A DNA stretch of 64,000 bases from the NCBI GenBank assembly GCA_044350895.1, contig JBILGT010000001.1, positions 1 to 64,000 on the forward strand. The letters are read 5' to 3'. Below are positions 8,615 to 17,252 of the stretch, in pieces. Source of the stretch: OMIS01 sp044350895 (GTDB taxonomy: Bacteria; Patescibacteriota; Microgenomatia; UBA1400; PJMF01). The stretch's first letter is position 1; each line of letters begins with the position of its first letter. The notes under the pieces were generated by a model. It was given only the letters and a program-made list of their open reading frames with translations. It made no database searches and was not told where the DNA came from. A program made the translations under genes and the position numbers.

Positions 8615-9541
8615 TCATCTTTTTCTCCGTGCATAAGCAAAAATTGCTGTACTGGTTGTCAGAATTATCATGATGAGAATAACTGGAGCAGCAAAAACAG
8701 CTTCACTTTTAGTTATGACATTGGGTGTGTCGTTGCTTAGAGTTTCAAGTTGAATACGAATTTTATACATTCCAAATAGAAAAAGCGGCTTGTACTTGAA
8801 GTTAGTTGGAGCCTCTGACTCATTTGAATCAAGTTCGAGTTCACGTTCTGAACTTCCGAGTACAACTGCAGGTTTTATGGAAAACTGCTGTATAACAGTC
8901 CCTTGCCAATTTAGGATCTGAGCACTTCCAGAGGCCACACTAGCAGCATAGCCAGCATTTGCAACCAATGGTTTAAAAGTGATTGATCTTAAGCTGTCAA
9001 CAATTTTACTCGTTTGGAAGGATTTGATTGATAGGTCAGTAGGTGGCACTGTATCATCAGATACCAGAACTATTATATTGCTTCCAATAATGCCAGAGAC
9101 TTGCGCAACAACTCCGGGGGTTGCGGTACTTTCTACTGTGTGACTTTCGAATAAAACTGAAAGGGGATACTCCCGATTGGTGGCATCTTGTGGTACTACA
9201 ATATGGAGGCTTAGCTGCGCTTTTGACTGTGGGCTCACAGTAACTTGGTCAAGCTGTGGGCTTTCAAAATCAAAATATGGAAAAGAATGACTCTCCTGTA
9301 AGACAGGTGCACCCGTTTTCCCGTCTGGCAGAAAATCTACAATTTTTGGTGTCACCACAAGTGTTTGATCGCCACTATTTTCAAGAACGATAGTGTGAGT
9401 AGCTTGACCGCCAGGTTGAACCTTTAAGTAGCCAGTGGGCGGAGAGACAGAGAGATCAACAGCACCTTGAGCATTGGCATGTGAAACTATAGTAAGCAGT
9501 AAATATCCTGCGATAAGAATTTTTGATACTTGTAATTTCAT
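8615..9541 (-). CDS. DUF916-like exported membrane-anchored protein
   Basis: 308 residues. It has a signal peptide (MKLQVSKILIAGYLLLTIVSHANAQ), an Ig-like domain starting VDLSVSPPTGYLKVQPGG, a second beta domain (~165-270), and a C-terminal transmembrane helix (AAPVILIMIILTTSTAIFAY) ending in RRKR. The architecture matches the neighbour 5851-6924: an anchored protein with domains outside and a short basic inside tail. It lies 2 bp downstream of 9544-10290 on the same strand, so the genes are probably co-transcribed. The function is likely anchoring or assembly of the adjacent secreted surface proteins (inference). Confidence 0.6.
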   Translation of the reverse strand: MKLQVSKILIAGYLLLTIVSHANAQGAVDLSVSPPTGYLKVQPGGQATHTIVLENSGDQTLVVTPKIVDFLPDGKTGAPVLQESHSFPYFDFESPQLDQVTVSPQSKAQLSLHIVVPQDATNREYPLSVLFESHTVESTATPGVVAQVSGIIGSNIIVLVSDDTVPPTDLSIKSFQTSKIVDSLRSITFKPLVANAGYAASVASGSAQILNWQGTVIQQFSIKPAVVLGSSERELELDSNESEAPTNFKYKPLFLFGMYKIRIQLETLSNDTPNVITKSEAVFAAPVILIMIILTTSTAIFAYARRKR

Positions 9542-9543
9542 GC

Positions 9544-10290
9544 TTAATATCCTGGTACAGCAATAAATACAATGTTTGTTTCGTAGTTACCAGCAGCTTG
9601 ATTGCCAATTACACCTGCCTTGTAAGTTACTGTAGCTGTTTTGTTAAGTGCAACACTTGGTGAACTCATCACAATTTGCATGGTTTCTGGAGCAGATGCG
9701 TCAGCAAACTGTCTAAAGTAGTTCGTATTAACAAAGTCAGCAGGAATGTCACTACCACTCATATTAAAACCAAAACCAGGGACAGTCAGTGTTGTCCACA
9801 GCTGGGCAATTGTCTCAGAACAACTACCTGCATTACACGTTGTATCAGGAATCGATGTAGTTCCAGAGGAATGTCTGAGTGGGTGAGCTTCATAGGCATA
9901 TACTCTATAACCACTTCCTCCAGGGGTAGTGATGGTAATGGTGTGAGAGTCTGTATTGTGTATGCCAGGGCTAAGGTCGCCTAAATTAATCGCCAGCTTT
10001 GAAATTTTAAAGCTGAATCGGTCAATTTGGTAGATATATTGGAATCCACCCCCTACAAAATAAGAAGATACACCATATTGTCCATATGGTCCTGATCCTG
10101 TCTGACCAACGGTGTCTGTAACTTTGTAACTACTACTCGATTTTTCACCTGAAGTTACATTGAAATTTCCAAATTGAATTCTATATGAAGAAGATTGCAG
10201 GTTTTCGGCAAATACAGTAGCAACATACCCTGTTGTGATCATGAGTGCGCTGGCAAAGAAGATGGCAGTGTATGCTTGCGTGAGTTTCAT
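9544..10290 (-). CDS. Secreted surface protein, paralogue of 6937-8508
   Basis: 248 residues from the ATG at 10290. A GTG at 10299, overlapping the upstream stop as GTGA, is an alternative. A signal peptide (MKLTQAYTAIFFASALMITTGYV) is followed by a conserved segment SSSYRIQFGNFNVTSGE and a beta-rich body with one Cys pair. The C-terminus has RQFADASAP and then YKAGVIGNQAAGNYETN, closely like the end of the protein at 6937-8508. Probably an exported structural component of the cell surface, retained by the DUF916-like partner 2 bp downstream. Confidence 0.6.
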   Translation of the reverse strand: MKLTQAYTAIFFASALMITTGYVATVFAENLQSSSYRIQFGNFNVTSGEKSSSSYKVTDTVGQTGSGPYGQYGVSSYFVGGGFQYIYQIDRFSFKISKLAINLGDLSPGIHNTDSHTITITTPGGSGYRVYAYEAHPLRHSSGTTSIPDTTCNAGSCSETIAQLWTTLTVPGFGFNMSGSDIPADFVNTNYFRQFADASAPETMQIVMSSPSVALNKTATVTYKAGVIGNQAAGNYETNIVFIAVPGY

Positions 10291-10295
10291 AATTA

Positions 10296-11009
10296 TCACT
10301 TTGATTCTTCATCTTTTGTATCGAATGCGTTGACCTTTCCCACAATTTTATCCAGTTCCACTCGCACAAGTTTCATCTGCTGAGTAACGGTTTCCTTAGT
10401 TTCATTGGGATCACTTAAAAGCCGTATCAAGAAGTCTAGTTTGGGAATAAGAAAACGCTCAACAAAGCCCTCGAGTGTTTGCTCCTTTTGAGATGTTTTA
10501 TCGAGCTCTTTTACTTCTGCTTCCAGGATGCTTTGTTGTAAGTGGGCTTCGTCATACTGCTTCTTAGCAAACAACAGGAGAACACCTATGACAGGCAAAC
10601 TAATGATTGAACCTAGTTCTCGTACAGCCAAATCTGGCTCGAGTGCATAGTGAAAGGTGATGAGGGCAATAATACTGGCGATCGCTGTTAGTGGCGTTGA
10701 GCTGAAGACCAAGAAAAAAAGATGAAAGTAACTGAGTGAGTAGAAGAGTGAATGTGTATTTCCAGTTGCTCCAATCAAAAATACAAAGGCAAAGCTAACC
10801 AGGCCAAGCTCGACTGACATATGGTCAGGTAGGACATGCCAGAGTTTGGCTTTTTTAAACCGTTTCAGTACAAAAAATGTTAAAACACTGAGTAAAAAAA
10901 TTTGCAGTGAGTAGGTATGTGCAGCGGGAAAGTGCAGTACTATATAAGCAATCACTATTGAGAGAACAACAATTACAGTTTGAAGTTTGGCGGGCAGAGA
11001 ATTTTTCAT
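10296..11009 (-). CDS. Polytopic membrane protein with C-terminal coiled coil
   Basis: 237 residues from the ATG at 11009. About six hydrophobic segments lie between ~10 and 160, then a hydrophilic, helical tail (EAEVKELDKTSQKEQTLEGF, then repeated heptads to the end). No family recognised. The start at 11009 is preferred because an extended -10 promoter on this strand lies just upstream, inside the palindrome 11016-11030. It is the promoter-proximal gene of the surface cluster, so it may be an accessory factor for surface protein display (inference). Confidence 0.5.
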   Translation of the reverse strand: MKNSLPAKLQTVIVVLSIVIAYIVLHFPAAHTYSLQIFLLSVLTFFVLKRFKKAKLWHVLPDHMSVELGLVSFAFVFLIGATGNTHSLFYSLSYFHLFFLVFSSTPLTAIASIIALITFHYALEPDLAVRELGSIISLPVIGVLLLFAKKQYDEAHLQQSILEAEVKELDKTSQKEQTLEGFVERFLIPKLDFLIRLLSDPNETKETVTQQMKLVRVELDKIVGKVNAFDTKDEESK

Positions 11010-11015
11010 GATGTA

Positions 11016-11030
11016 TGGTATACTATACCA
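11016..11030. promoter_or_regulatory. Divergent overlapping promoters in a palindrome
   Basis: TGGTATACTATACCA is a 15-bp palindrome with an extended -10 element on both strands: TGGTATACT (plus) and TGGTATAGT (minus). The plus-strand box is 8 bp from the leuS leader ORF at 11033. The minus-strand box is 12 bp from the start at 11009. Polymerase can occupy only one orientation at a time. Confidence 0.55.
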
Positions 11031-11032
11031 GC

Positions 11033-11074
11033 ATGAACAGAAACTTTCTCTCAGCACTCCTTCTTACTCAATAA
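11033..11074 (+). CDS. leuS leader peptide (Leu-rich)
   Basis: A 13-codon ORF encodes MNRNFLSALLLTQ and ends in a double stop (TAA TAA, 11072-11077). Codons 9-11 are three consecutive Leu codons (CTC CTT CTT), with another CTC at codon 6. It starts 8 bp after an extended -10 box, so its mRNA is probably leaderless. It sits directly before an antiterminator/terminator pair upstream of leuS. It is therefore interpreted as a sensor of charged tRNA-Leu. Confidence 0.7.
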   Translation: MNRNFLSALLLTQ

Positions 11075-11127
11075 TAAGTGAGGGAGTGATCATGCAGCGT
11101 AGATCCCCCTCAGCGGGGATTTTTTTG
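11054..11127 (+). promoter_or_regulatory. leuS transcription attenuator
   Basis: Three alternative pairings are visible. A protector hairpin pairs CACTCC (11055-11060) with GGAGTG (11083-11088). The antiterminator pairs TGAGGG (11079-11084) and GATC (11088-11091) with GATC (11102-11105) and CCCTCA (11107-11112). The terminator pairs ATCCCC (11103-11108) with GGGGAT (11115-11120), followed by a T-run. A ribosome that finishes the leader ORF would cover TGAGGG and permit termination. One stalled at the Leu codons would leave it free to form the antiterminator. No T-box sequence is present. Confidence 0.7.
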
Positions 11128-11166
11128 TTCTAAAATTAAGTACACGAAGTAGAAAAAGGAAAATAT

Positions 11167-13617
11167 ATGTCAGTATATGACCACAAAGCAATTGAAACGA
11201 AATGGCAACAGTATTGGGAAGAGCAGGAGCTTTTTCAAGGCACTGCTGCCGTTGATGATGCCACCAAAGAGAAGTTATATCTCTTGTTTGCTTTTGCATA
11301 TCCATCTGGTTCTGGTCTGCACGTAGGACATGTGGAAAGTAAAACTGCATTAGATATTTTGGCACGTTTTAATCGCATGAATAACAAAAATGTGTTTTTC
11401 CCAGTAGGCTGGGATGCCTTTGGTCTGCCTGCAGAAAACTATGCCATCAAAACCGGTATTCCGCCTGTTGAAACTACCAAGACCGCTATCAACACTTTCC
11501 GTCGCCAAATTAAGCGAATAGGTATTTCTTATGATTGGAAAAGTGAGCTCGCTACTTGTCATCCTGAGTATTACAAGTGGACCCAGTGGATTTTCTTAGA
11601 GCTTTTCAAAAAAGGTTTAGCCTATCAAGCAATTGGTATGGTCAACTGGTGCCCAAGTTGTCAAACAGTTTTGGCCAACGAACAAGTTGTCTCAGGTAAC
11701 TGTGAACGCTGTGGTACTGAAGTACTGCAAAAGGAGATGAAACAGTGGTTTTTCAAGATAACTGAGTACAAAGATGAACTGATTTCTGGGTTAGAGCACG
11801 TAGATTGGCCACAAGCTACTAAAGAGCAACAACTGAATTGGATCGGTAAATCTTCGGGTGTAAAAGTAAAATTCCAAATTAAAGATTCTGAACAAATTTT
11901 GTCTTGCTTTACAACTAGAATTGATACGATTTTTGGCGTGACATTTTTAGTCATTTCACCAGAAAAATTCCAAGAATTCGGGTTATCTGAAACAGTCCCC
12001 GCACAACAAAAAACAGCAGTTAGTGAATACATCACTAACTCATTCAAAAAAACAGAAGAAGAACGCAAAATTGGTGAAAAGGAAAAGACCGGTGTGGACA
12101 CAGGACTGCGCGCTATCAATCCAGTGAGTGGAGAAGAGGTTCCTATCTATGTGGCTGACTATGTTTTAGCTGGCTATGGCACTGGTGCCGTGATGGGCGT
12201 ACCAGCCCACGATGAGCGCGACAATGCATTCGCTCGGAAGTTCAATTTGCCAATCACCCAAGTTATTAAGAAAGAGGGCTCAGCAGATGCTATCCATAGT
12301 GAGTATGGTGAACTAGTTAATTCAGGCAAATATTCAGGTCTCCAGAGTGAAATAGCAGAAGAGACGTTTGTAAAAGACTTTGAGAGTGCTATGGAAATAG
12401 CAACAACCTATAAGCTAAGAGACTGGTTGATTAGTCGCCAGAGGTATTGGGGTGTCCCAATCCCAGTGGTATACGACCCAGAAGGTAATCCACATTCAGT
12501 CAAAGAGGAACACTTACCATGGATGTTACCAACTGATGTAGAGTTCAAACCAACTGGTGAATCACCACTGACCTATTCAACTGAGTTTATCGAGCGGACA
12601 GAGCGTTTATATGGCAAAGGCTGGCGTCCAGAATTTGATACGATGGACACCTTCGTTGACTCGAGTTGGTACTACTTACGCTATGTTGACTCTCGAAATA
12701 AAGAACAGTTTGCCGCTCCAGAGCGTTTGCAACAGTGGTTACCTGTAGATTTCTACATGATTGGGCCAGAACACATTGTATTGCACCTTCTGTACTCAAG
12801 ATTCTTCACCAAGTTCCTCCGAGATCAAGGCTACCTCAACTTTGATGAGCCATTTCAAAAGATGCGTCATCAAGGCATGATTATGGGTCCAGATGGCAAG
12901 AAGATGAGTAAGAGTAAAGGAAATGTCATCAATCCAGACGACATCATTGAAAAGTTTGGTGCAGATACTCTCCGTGCATATGAAATGTTCATGGGTCCTA
13001 TTGAGGCTGATAAGCCTTGGGATGTCAGTGCAGTTGCTGGTGTGTACCGCTTCTTACAACGCGTTCAACGCCTGGTTGAAGATGCGTGTACCAAGACAAA
13101 TCCTACCAGTGAACAAGATGGTAAAGTCGTTCGCCAAAAGTTGCACCAGACGATCAAGAAGATCACCAAAGATATTCCAGAGCTCAAGTTCAATACTGCT
13201 ATTGCAGCCTTGATGGAGTTTTGTAATGTCTGGGAAAAAGAAAATCAAAAGGGTGCTGGCACACTGACTCAAGCTGAAGTCATCTCATTTGTCCAACTCT
13301 TGGCTCCATTTGCGCCATTTTTGGCTGAAGAGCTGTATCAACACATAGTGAAGTCTACAACTGTGAAATCAATTCACTTAAGTAACTGGCCACAGCATGA
13401 TGAAACTTTGGCACAAGCAGATACTATTGTTATGGCTGTTCAGATTAATGGAAAAGTTCGTGCTGAACTCGAGATAGAGGTAGCAGAGAAGGAAAACGCT
13501 GCTGCAATTCTTGCTAAAGCAAAGTCACAACCTGCTGTTCAACAGTGGATTACAGGCAAAGAGATTGTCAAAGAACTCTATATTCCAGGCAAGATCATCA
13601 GTATTGTTGTGAAATAA
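11167..13617 (+). CDS. leuS: Leucyl-tRNA synthetase
   Basis: 816 residues, a normal bacterial length. It charges tRNA-Leu in the cytoplasm. The class I signature is HVGH at 52-55, and the second motif is KKMSKSKGN near 578-586. A zinc-ribbon-like CPSC...CERC lies at ~166-188. The CP1 editing domain shows TRIDTIFGVTFLV and GTGAVMGVPAHDERD. The catalytic core returns with RYWGVPIPV and DSSWYYLRY, and the C-terminus has the anticodon-binding and VQINGKVRAEL parts. The start ATG follows AAAAAGGAAAAT. Expression is likely controlled by the Leu leader peptide and terminator 40-130 bp upstream. comEA follows after 51 bp. Confidence 0.97.
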   Translation: MSVYDHKAIETKWQQYWEEQELFQGTAAVDDATKEKLYLLFAFAYPSGSGLHVGHVESKTALDILARFNRMNNKNVFFPVGWDAFGLPAENYAIKTGIPPVETTKTAINTFRRQIKRIGISYDWKSELATCHPEYYKWTQWIFLELFKKGLAYQAIGMVNWCPSCQTVLANEQVVSGNCERCGTEVLQKEMKQWFFKITEYKDELISGLEHVDWPQATKEQQLNWIGKSSGVKVKFQIKDSEQILSCFTTRIDTIFGVTFLVISPEKFQEFGLSETVPAQQKTAVSEYITNSFKKTEEERKIGEKEKTGVDTGLRAINPVSGEEVPIYVADYVLAGYGTGAVMGVPAHDERDNAFARKFNLPITQVIKKEGSADAIHSEYGELVNSGKYSGLQSEIAEETFVKDFESAMEIATTYKLRDWLISRQRYWGVPIPVVYDPEGNPHSVKEEHLPWMLPTDVEFKPTGESPLTYSTEFIERTERLYGKGWRPEFDTMDTFVDSSWYYLRYVDSRNKEQFAAPERLQQWLPVDFYMIGPEHIVLHLLYSRFFTKFLRDQGYLNFDEPFQKMRHQGMIMGPDGKKMSKSKGNVINPDDIIEKFGADTLRAYEMFMGPIEADKPWDVSAVAGVYRFLQRVQRLVEDACTKTNPTSEQDGKVVRQKLHQTIKKITKDIPELKFNTAIAALMEFCNVWEKENQKGAGTLTQAEVISFVQLLAPFAPFLAEELYQHIVKSTTVKSIHLSNWPQHDETLAQADTIVMAVQINGKVRAELEIEVAEKENAAAILAKAKSQPAVQQWITGKEIVKELYIPGKIISIVVK

Positions 13618-13668
13618 CCGGTTGATTCTACAGTTCATGCAAGCTGAGCGCGGTATAAAACGCTCACT

Positions 13669-14301
13669 ATGTTTGAACTATCTAATCAAATTCAGTGGTC
13701 AAACTGTACGCGCCAACAGCTATTCTCATATATTCCGTATATTGGGCTTGGCACTGGCATTGTCGGGCTTGCCTACACTTGCAGTGTACTTTTTTCTGTT
13801 TCAAATCATACCGAGAATACTGCGATTCCTTCTCCAGATGTTTGCATGACTCAATCTCAAGTAGGCACGGTAGTGCTGTACATAAGTGGGGCTGTCAAAA
13901 AACCAGGCTTATACGAGCTTGAAAGCGGTAAACGAGTTGCTCAAGCACTCGAGGGGGCAGGTGGTTTACTTGAGAGTGCAGATCAATCGTATGTATATCA
14001 ACAGCTTAATCTGGCTGAAGAAGTTAGTGACGGCCAGTCAATTTATGTCCCATTCATAAATGCTCAGACATCGATCAGTAGTTCTATATCCAAAACTACT
14101 AGCAATACTGTCCAGTCATCAAAAAAAGTTTCCATTAATACCGCTACGCAAAGTGAGCTTGAACAGCTTCCCAAAGTTGGGGCAGTCACTGCTGAAAAAA
14201 TAATTGCCCAAAGACCATACCAGAACCTAACAGAGCTGACGGAAAAAAAGGTACTCAGTCAGTCGACATTTAATGAAATTAAAGAGTTACTGTCACACTA
14301 G
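13669..14301 (+). CDS. comEA: ComEA-like DNA-binding competence protein
   Basis: 210 residues with the normal ComEA order. There is an N-terminal membrane anchor (~20-45), then an SLBB domain (VVLYISGAVKKPGLYEL, ~62-125), a Ser/Thr linker, and a C-terminal helix-hairpin-helix domain (SINTATQSELEQLPKVG, ~157-210). It binds incoming double-stranded DNA outside the membrane and hands it to ComEC. A TATAAA box lies 11 bp before the ATG, so it may have its own promoter as well as read-through from leuS. The two parts of comEC follow on the same strand. Confidence 0.88.
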   Translation: MFELSNQIQWSNCTRQQLFSYIPYIGLGTGIVGLAYTCSVLFSVSNHTENTAIPSPDVCMTQSQVGTVVLYISGAVKKPGLYELESGKRVAQALEGAGGLLESADQSYVYQQLNLAEEVSDGQSIYVPFINAQTSISSSISKTTSNTVQSSKKVSINTATQSELEQLPKVGAVTAEKIIAQRPYQNLTELTEKKVLSQSTFNEIKELLSH

Positions 14302-14467
14302 TTGTAATAATTATTGGGATTCTACTATAAGCCTAGATATGTGGCAATTTTTATGTAAAAAAAAGAGGGACAGCAATAATATCCCAAACATTGTAATGGA
14401 CTGTTGAAAAGTATGATCGTATTTATTATTACTAGTCACTACTGTCTAATTGTGCTGATCTGTTAAT

Positions 14468-15808
14468 ATGAAAAATGCAGCAATACAAGTTTATATATTG
14501 ATATTCTTGGTACTAATAATATTTTTGCGTATTTTTACGTATATACAGAAAATGCGAAGAGAGCATGATTCGGTTGGTGTTCGTATCTTATATCTTATAT
14601 CCCGAATTAAAGACGACTGTTGGTACTCCCAAGGTATGTATTACTATTCAATTCCCAGATGTGAGGACAATTCCGTAGGGGAATACCTTGAGTTGACTGG
14701 CACAGTGGAGCACCAGACTGATAGTCAGTTCTATGATAAAAAAAGGTTGATGATAAGCAATAAGCGTATTTACGCTCCAGATAAGTATTCGTTTAAGTAT
14801 TGGAATTCACTACTAGTACAAGCTAGGTCATTTATATGGGATAAATTATCTGCCCCAATATATTCACTGCTGCCATATCCGCACTCTGCACTACTCATTA
14901 GTATGGTATTTGGAGGTACTGACGCCTTAGACGACCAAACTAGCCAGCTTTTCATTCAAACTGGGACAACACACATACAAGCCGTATCTGGATATAATTT
15001 TGCTGTAATCACTGCAGGAGTGTACCAGGCAACAAAAAGGCACGCAAGAAAAAAGGTGCAAGGCCTCAGCATACTGTTGGTAACAATACCATTTACTATT
15101 GTTGTTGGTGCCCAGCCAAGTGTTATCAGAGCAGCACTAACAGTGATAGCAATTTTAACTACCAAATTTCTATTGATTAGACAATATAATGCTCGTTTTT
15201 ATCTGGGAATAGTTCTGCTTTTAATGATTTTATGTATTCCCAGTTGGTTATTTTCGATAAGTTTCCAGCTGAGTGGAGCAGCCACAGCAGGAATTTTATA
15301 TCTGTACCCGTTCATACAGACGCATCTAGATCTTTCTCAGTCACCAATTTTTGCTGATGCTTTTCGATATACTTGGATAAAAAACATCAGTACTGAAGTA
15401 GGGAGCGCTTTTAGCATTGCACTTGCTGCAACCATTGCTACGTTACCATTACTCATCTTTCACTTTAACAATGTAACGCTGATCGGCCTACTTGTTTCAT
15501 CACTATGTAGCTACTTACTTTCATACATCGTCGTTGTCGGATTTTGGACATCAATCATAAGTATAGGCTCATTCACTGTACTCACCTCAAAGGTATTGCA
15601 AGTCTGGATGATACTTTTTTTATACGTACCTATTGAGATGTACTTATGTATCCTTAAAGCAGCAGCTACTGTCAAATTTCTCACCTTCACGATTCACACA
15701 TTTACTCTGACCCATGTACTTCTGAGTTACTGTTTTATTTTTGGACTCATGTTGTTCTTCAACTACAAACATGGCTCTGAAACAGTCGAACAGCTGAGGT
15801 TTGTATGA
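14468..15808 (+). CDS. comEC: ComEC competence (channel) domain protein
   Basis: 446 residues. An N-terminal hydrophobic helix, an OB-fold-like region (~65-105) and a polytopic Competence domain with about eight membrane segments are visible. Family motifs include THIQAVSGYNFAVI (~170-183) and GAQPSVIRAALTV (~218-230). ComEC forms the inner-membrane channel for single-stranded DNA. In most bacteria this is fused to a C-terminal metallo-beta-lactamase domain. Here the coding sequence stops at 15808, and the hydrolase starts as a separate gene overlapping by 4 bp (ATGA), which suggests translational coupling. Confidence 0.88.
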   Translation: MKNAAIQVYILIFLVLIIFLRIFTYIQKMRREHDSVGVRILYLISRIKDDCWYSQGMYYYSIPRCEDNSVGEYLELTGTVEHQTDSQFYDKKRLMISNKRIYAPDKYSFKYWNSLLVQARSFIWDKLSAPIYSLLPYPHSALLISMVFGGTDALDDQTSQLFIQTGTTHIQAVSGYNFAVITAGVYQATKRHARKKVQGLSILLVTIPFTIVVGAQPSVIRAALTVIAILTTKFLLIRQYNARFYLGIVLLLMILCIPSWLFSISFQLSGAATAGILYLYPFIQTHLDLSQSPIFADAFRYTWIKNISTEVGSAFSIALAATIATLPLLIFHFNNVTLIGLLVSSLCSYLLSYIVVVGFWTSIISIGSFTVLTSKVLQVWMILFLYVPIEMYLCILKAAATVKFLTFTIHTFTLTHVLLSYCFIFGLMLFFNYKHGSETVEQLRFV

Positions 15809-16710
15809 AGTACTTAGCAATCGGAATTCTATCTACAGTTATATTATTCACTATGGTCTGGAGAGAGTGGCCAGACTCTGATTTACATATAATCTTTTGT
15901 GATGTCGGGCAAGGCGACGCTACTTTACTAACATTTGGTTTTACACAACTTCTTATTGATGGCGGGAAAGACGAGACCGTTCTCAACTGTCTTGAGAACA
16001 ACCTGCCATTTTGGGACAGAAAAATCGAAGTTGTTGTTGCTACTCATCCAGATGCTGACCACATCGGTGGTTTAAGCTCTGTCCTTAGCCAGTTTTCTAC
16101 AGATTTGATTATTACTAATGGTGCGTTTAAAGAAACTGACGATTTTAGCGAGTTTAAAAAGGCTGTCTCGAGAGAAATTTCTGAAAAAAGTAGACATACT
16201 ACCGTGAAAAGAGGTGATTCAATTCGAATGAGTTCCAATATCGTGTTGGATGTTTTGTCACCTCAGGTAGCAAACTCCGTTTCAAACCGTGAAAACAGTC
16301 AAAATGCCGAAACCGAACTATGGGATTCATCGTCTGATGATCAAAGAATGGATTTATCCAGTAATGATGGATCTATCGTTCTTTTTCTTAGATATAAGCG
16401 TCTCACGACGTTATTAACTGGAGATCTTGAGGAAGCCGGTGAATTGGCACTACTTAAAAAGGGTTTGATAGTCAAGTCTGATGTACTAAAAGTAGGGCAC
16501 CATGGGTCTAAAACGAGCAGTTCGCTTGATTTTCTACGTAAATTGAGACCCGAAATTTCTGTAATAAGTAGCGGCGAAAATAACATTTACAATCATCCTT
16601 CGCCTGAAGTTGCGTCACGATTACATACTTTTGGCACCCATACATATCGAACAGATAAAATGGGCACCGTCCGCTTTGCTAGTGATGGCTTTGAAATTTG
16701 GTTATATTAA
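15805..16710 (+). CDS. ComEC-type metallo-beta-lactamase domain protein
   Basis: 301 residues with an N-terminal hydrophobic segment (~3-18) that could anchor or export it. The MBL fold begins FCDVGQGDATLL, shows the metal motif HPDADH at 81-86, then LLTGDLEEAGE and KVGHHGSKTSSS. This equals the C-terminal domain of full-length ComEC, a nuclease thought to degrade the non-transported strand. It overlaps the channel gene by ATGA, so the two are probably made together and form one complex. A functional split rather than decay is likely, because both parts are complete and motif-intact. Confidence 0.85.
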   Translation: MKYLAIGILSTVILFTMVWREWPDSDLHIIFCDVGQGDATLLTFGFTQLLIDGGKDETVLNCLENNLPFWDRKIEVVVATHPDADHIGGLSSVLSQFSTDLIITNGAFKETDDFSEFKKAVSREISEKSRHTTVKRGDSIRMSSNIVLDVLSPQVANSVSNRENSQNAETELWDSSSDDQRMDLSSNDGSIVLFLRYKRLTTLLTGDLEEAGELALLKKGLIVKSDVLKVGHHGSKTSSSLDFLRKLRPEISVISSGENNIYNHPSPEVASRLHTFGTHTYRTDKMGTVRFASDGFEIWLY

Positions 16711-17211
16711 AGAGCGTGCGAATAAAATACGAATGATTCCTACTTTATTCTGTGTGTACATTTTTTATATCAAACTTAGAAAGTAAATGCAAATAGTAGT
16801 TTTATATTGCAAACAGTGTTAACCAAAAATCGAGTGTATTTTTCCAAAAAACTCAATTACCTCAAGTATAATTTTATTCAAAAATGCTCAAACTTGAGGA
16901 AGACAATAGTCATCAAAAAAGCGTATATTTTTGCCACATTCGTCTTATTTTCGGTCGCAGAATTTTTGAGTAGCTCGTAGTTATCAAATTACTCAAGAAT
17001 CTGCACTTTGTATGAGTGGAGTAATGACATCAAAACATATCAAATATTTATAAAACGAAACAAACACGAAATAGTAATTATAAATTGTATATTTGAACAA
17101 ATAATTTCTAGATATAAATATATAAAATAGCTTAATAACAATTATTTTAATGAGTAAAATATGTATTCTAAAATATTTGTGTTATATTCGTGTTTTAGGT
17201 GAGGGAAGAAA
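16711..17211. other. AT-rich intergenic region before argS
   Basis: No gene is supported. Visible features are an inverted repeat CCTCAAGT/ACTTGAGG around 16860-16900, an ATTACTC/GAGTAAT inverted repeat (16988-17025) containing ATTACTCAAG, and a very AT-rich tract at 17040-17200. A 29-codon ORF at 16884-16973 ends with two adjacent Arg codons near its end. It lacks a terminator downstream, so I do not call it a leader peptide. Confidence 0.4.
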
Positions 17212-17235
17212 TTGTGCAATAAATGCGGTACAATG
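17212..17235 (+). promoter_or_regulatory. argS promoter
   Basis: TTGTGC (17212) and TACAAT (17230-17235) are a plausible -35/-10 pair, and the -10 box lies 17 bp before the ATG at 17253. The promoter would sit inside any longer N-terminal extension from 17223. This argues for the 17253 start. Confidence 0.4.
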
Positions 17236-17252
17236 TGTGCAGAGAAACAAAT

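Noticed and set aside
6937..8640. Longer start at 8640 for the surface protein
   Set aside because: It would overlap the upstream gene and hide the clear signal peptide that starts at 8508.
11033..11127. T-box riboswitch before leuS
   Set aside because: No T-box consensus (AGGGTGGNACCGCG) or specifier-loop layout. The Leu-rich ORF and hairpin logic explain the region better.
16884..16973. Arg leader peptide for argS (ORF ending ..FGRRIFE)
   Set aside because: Only three Arg codons, no terminator or antiterminator follows, and argS has a promoter right at its start.
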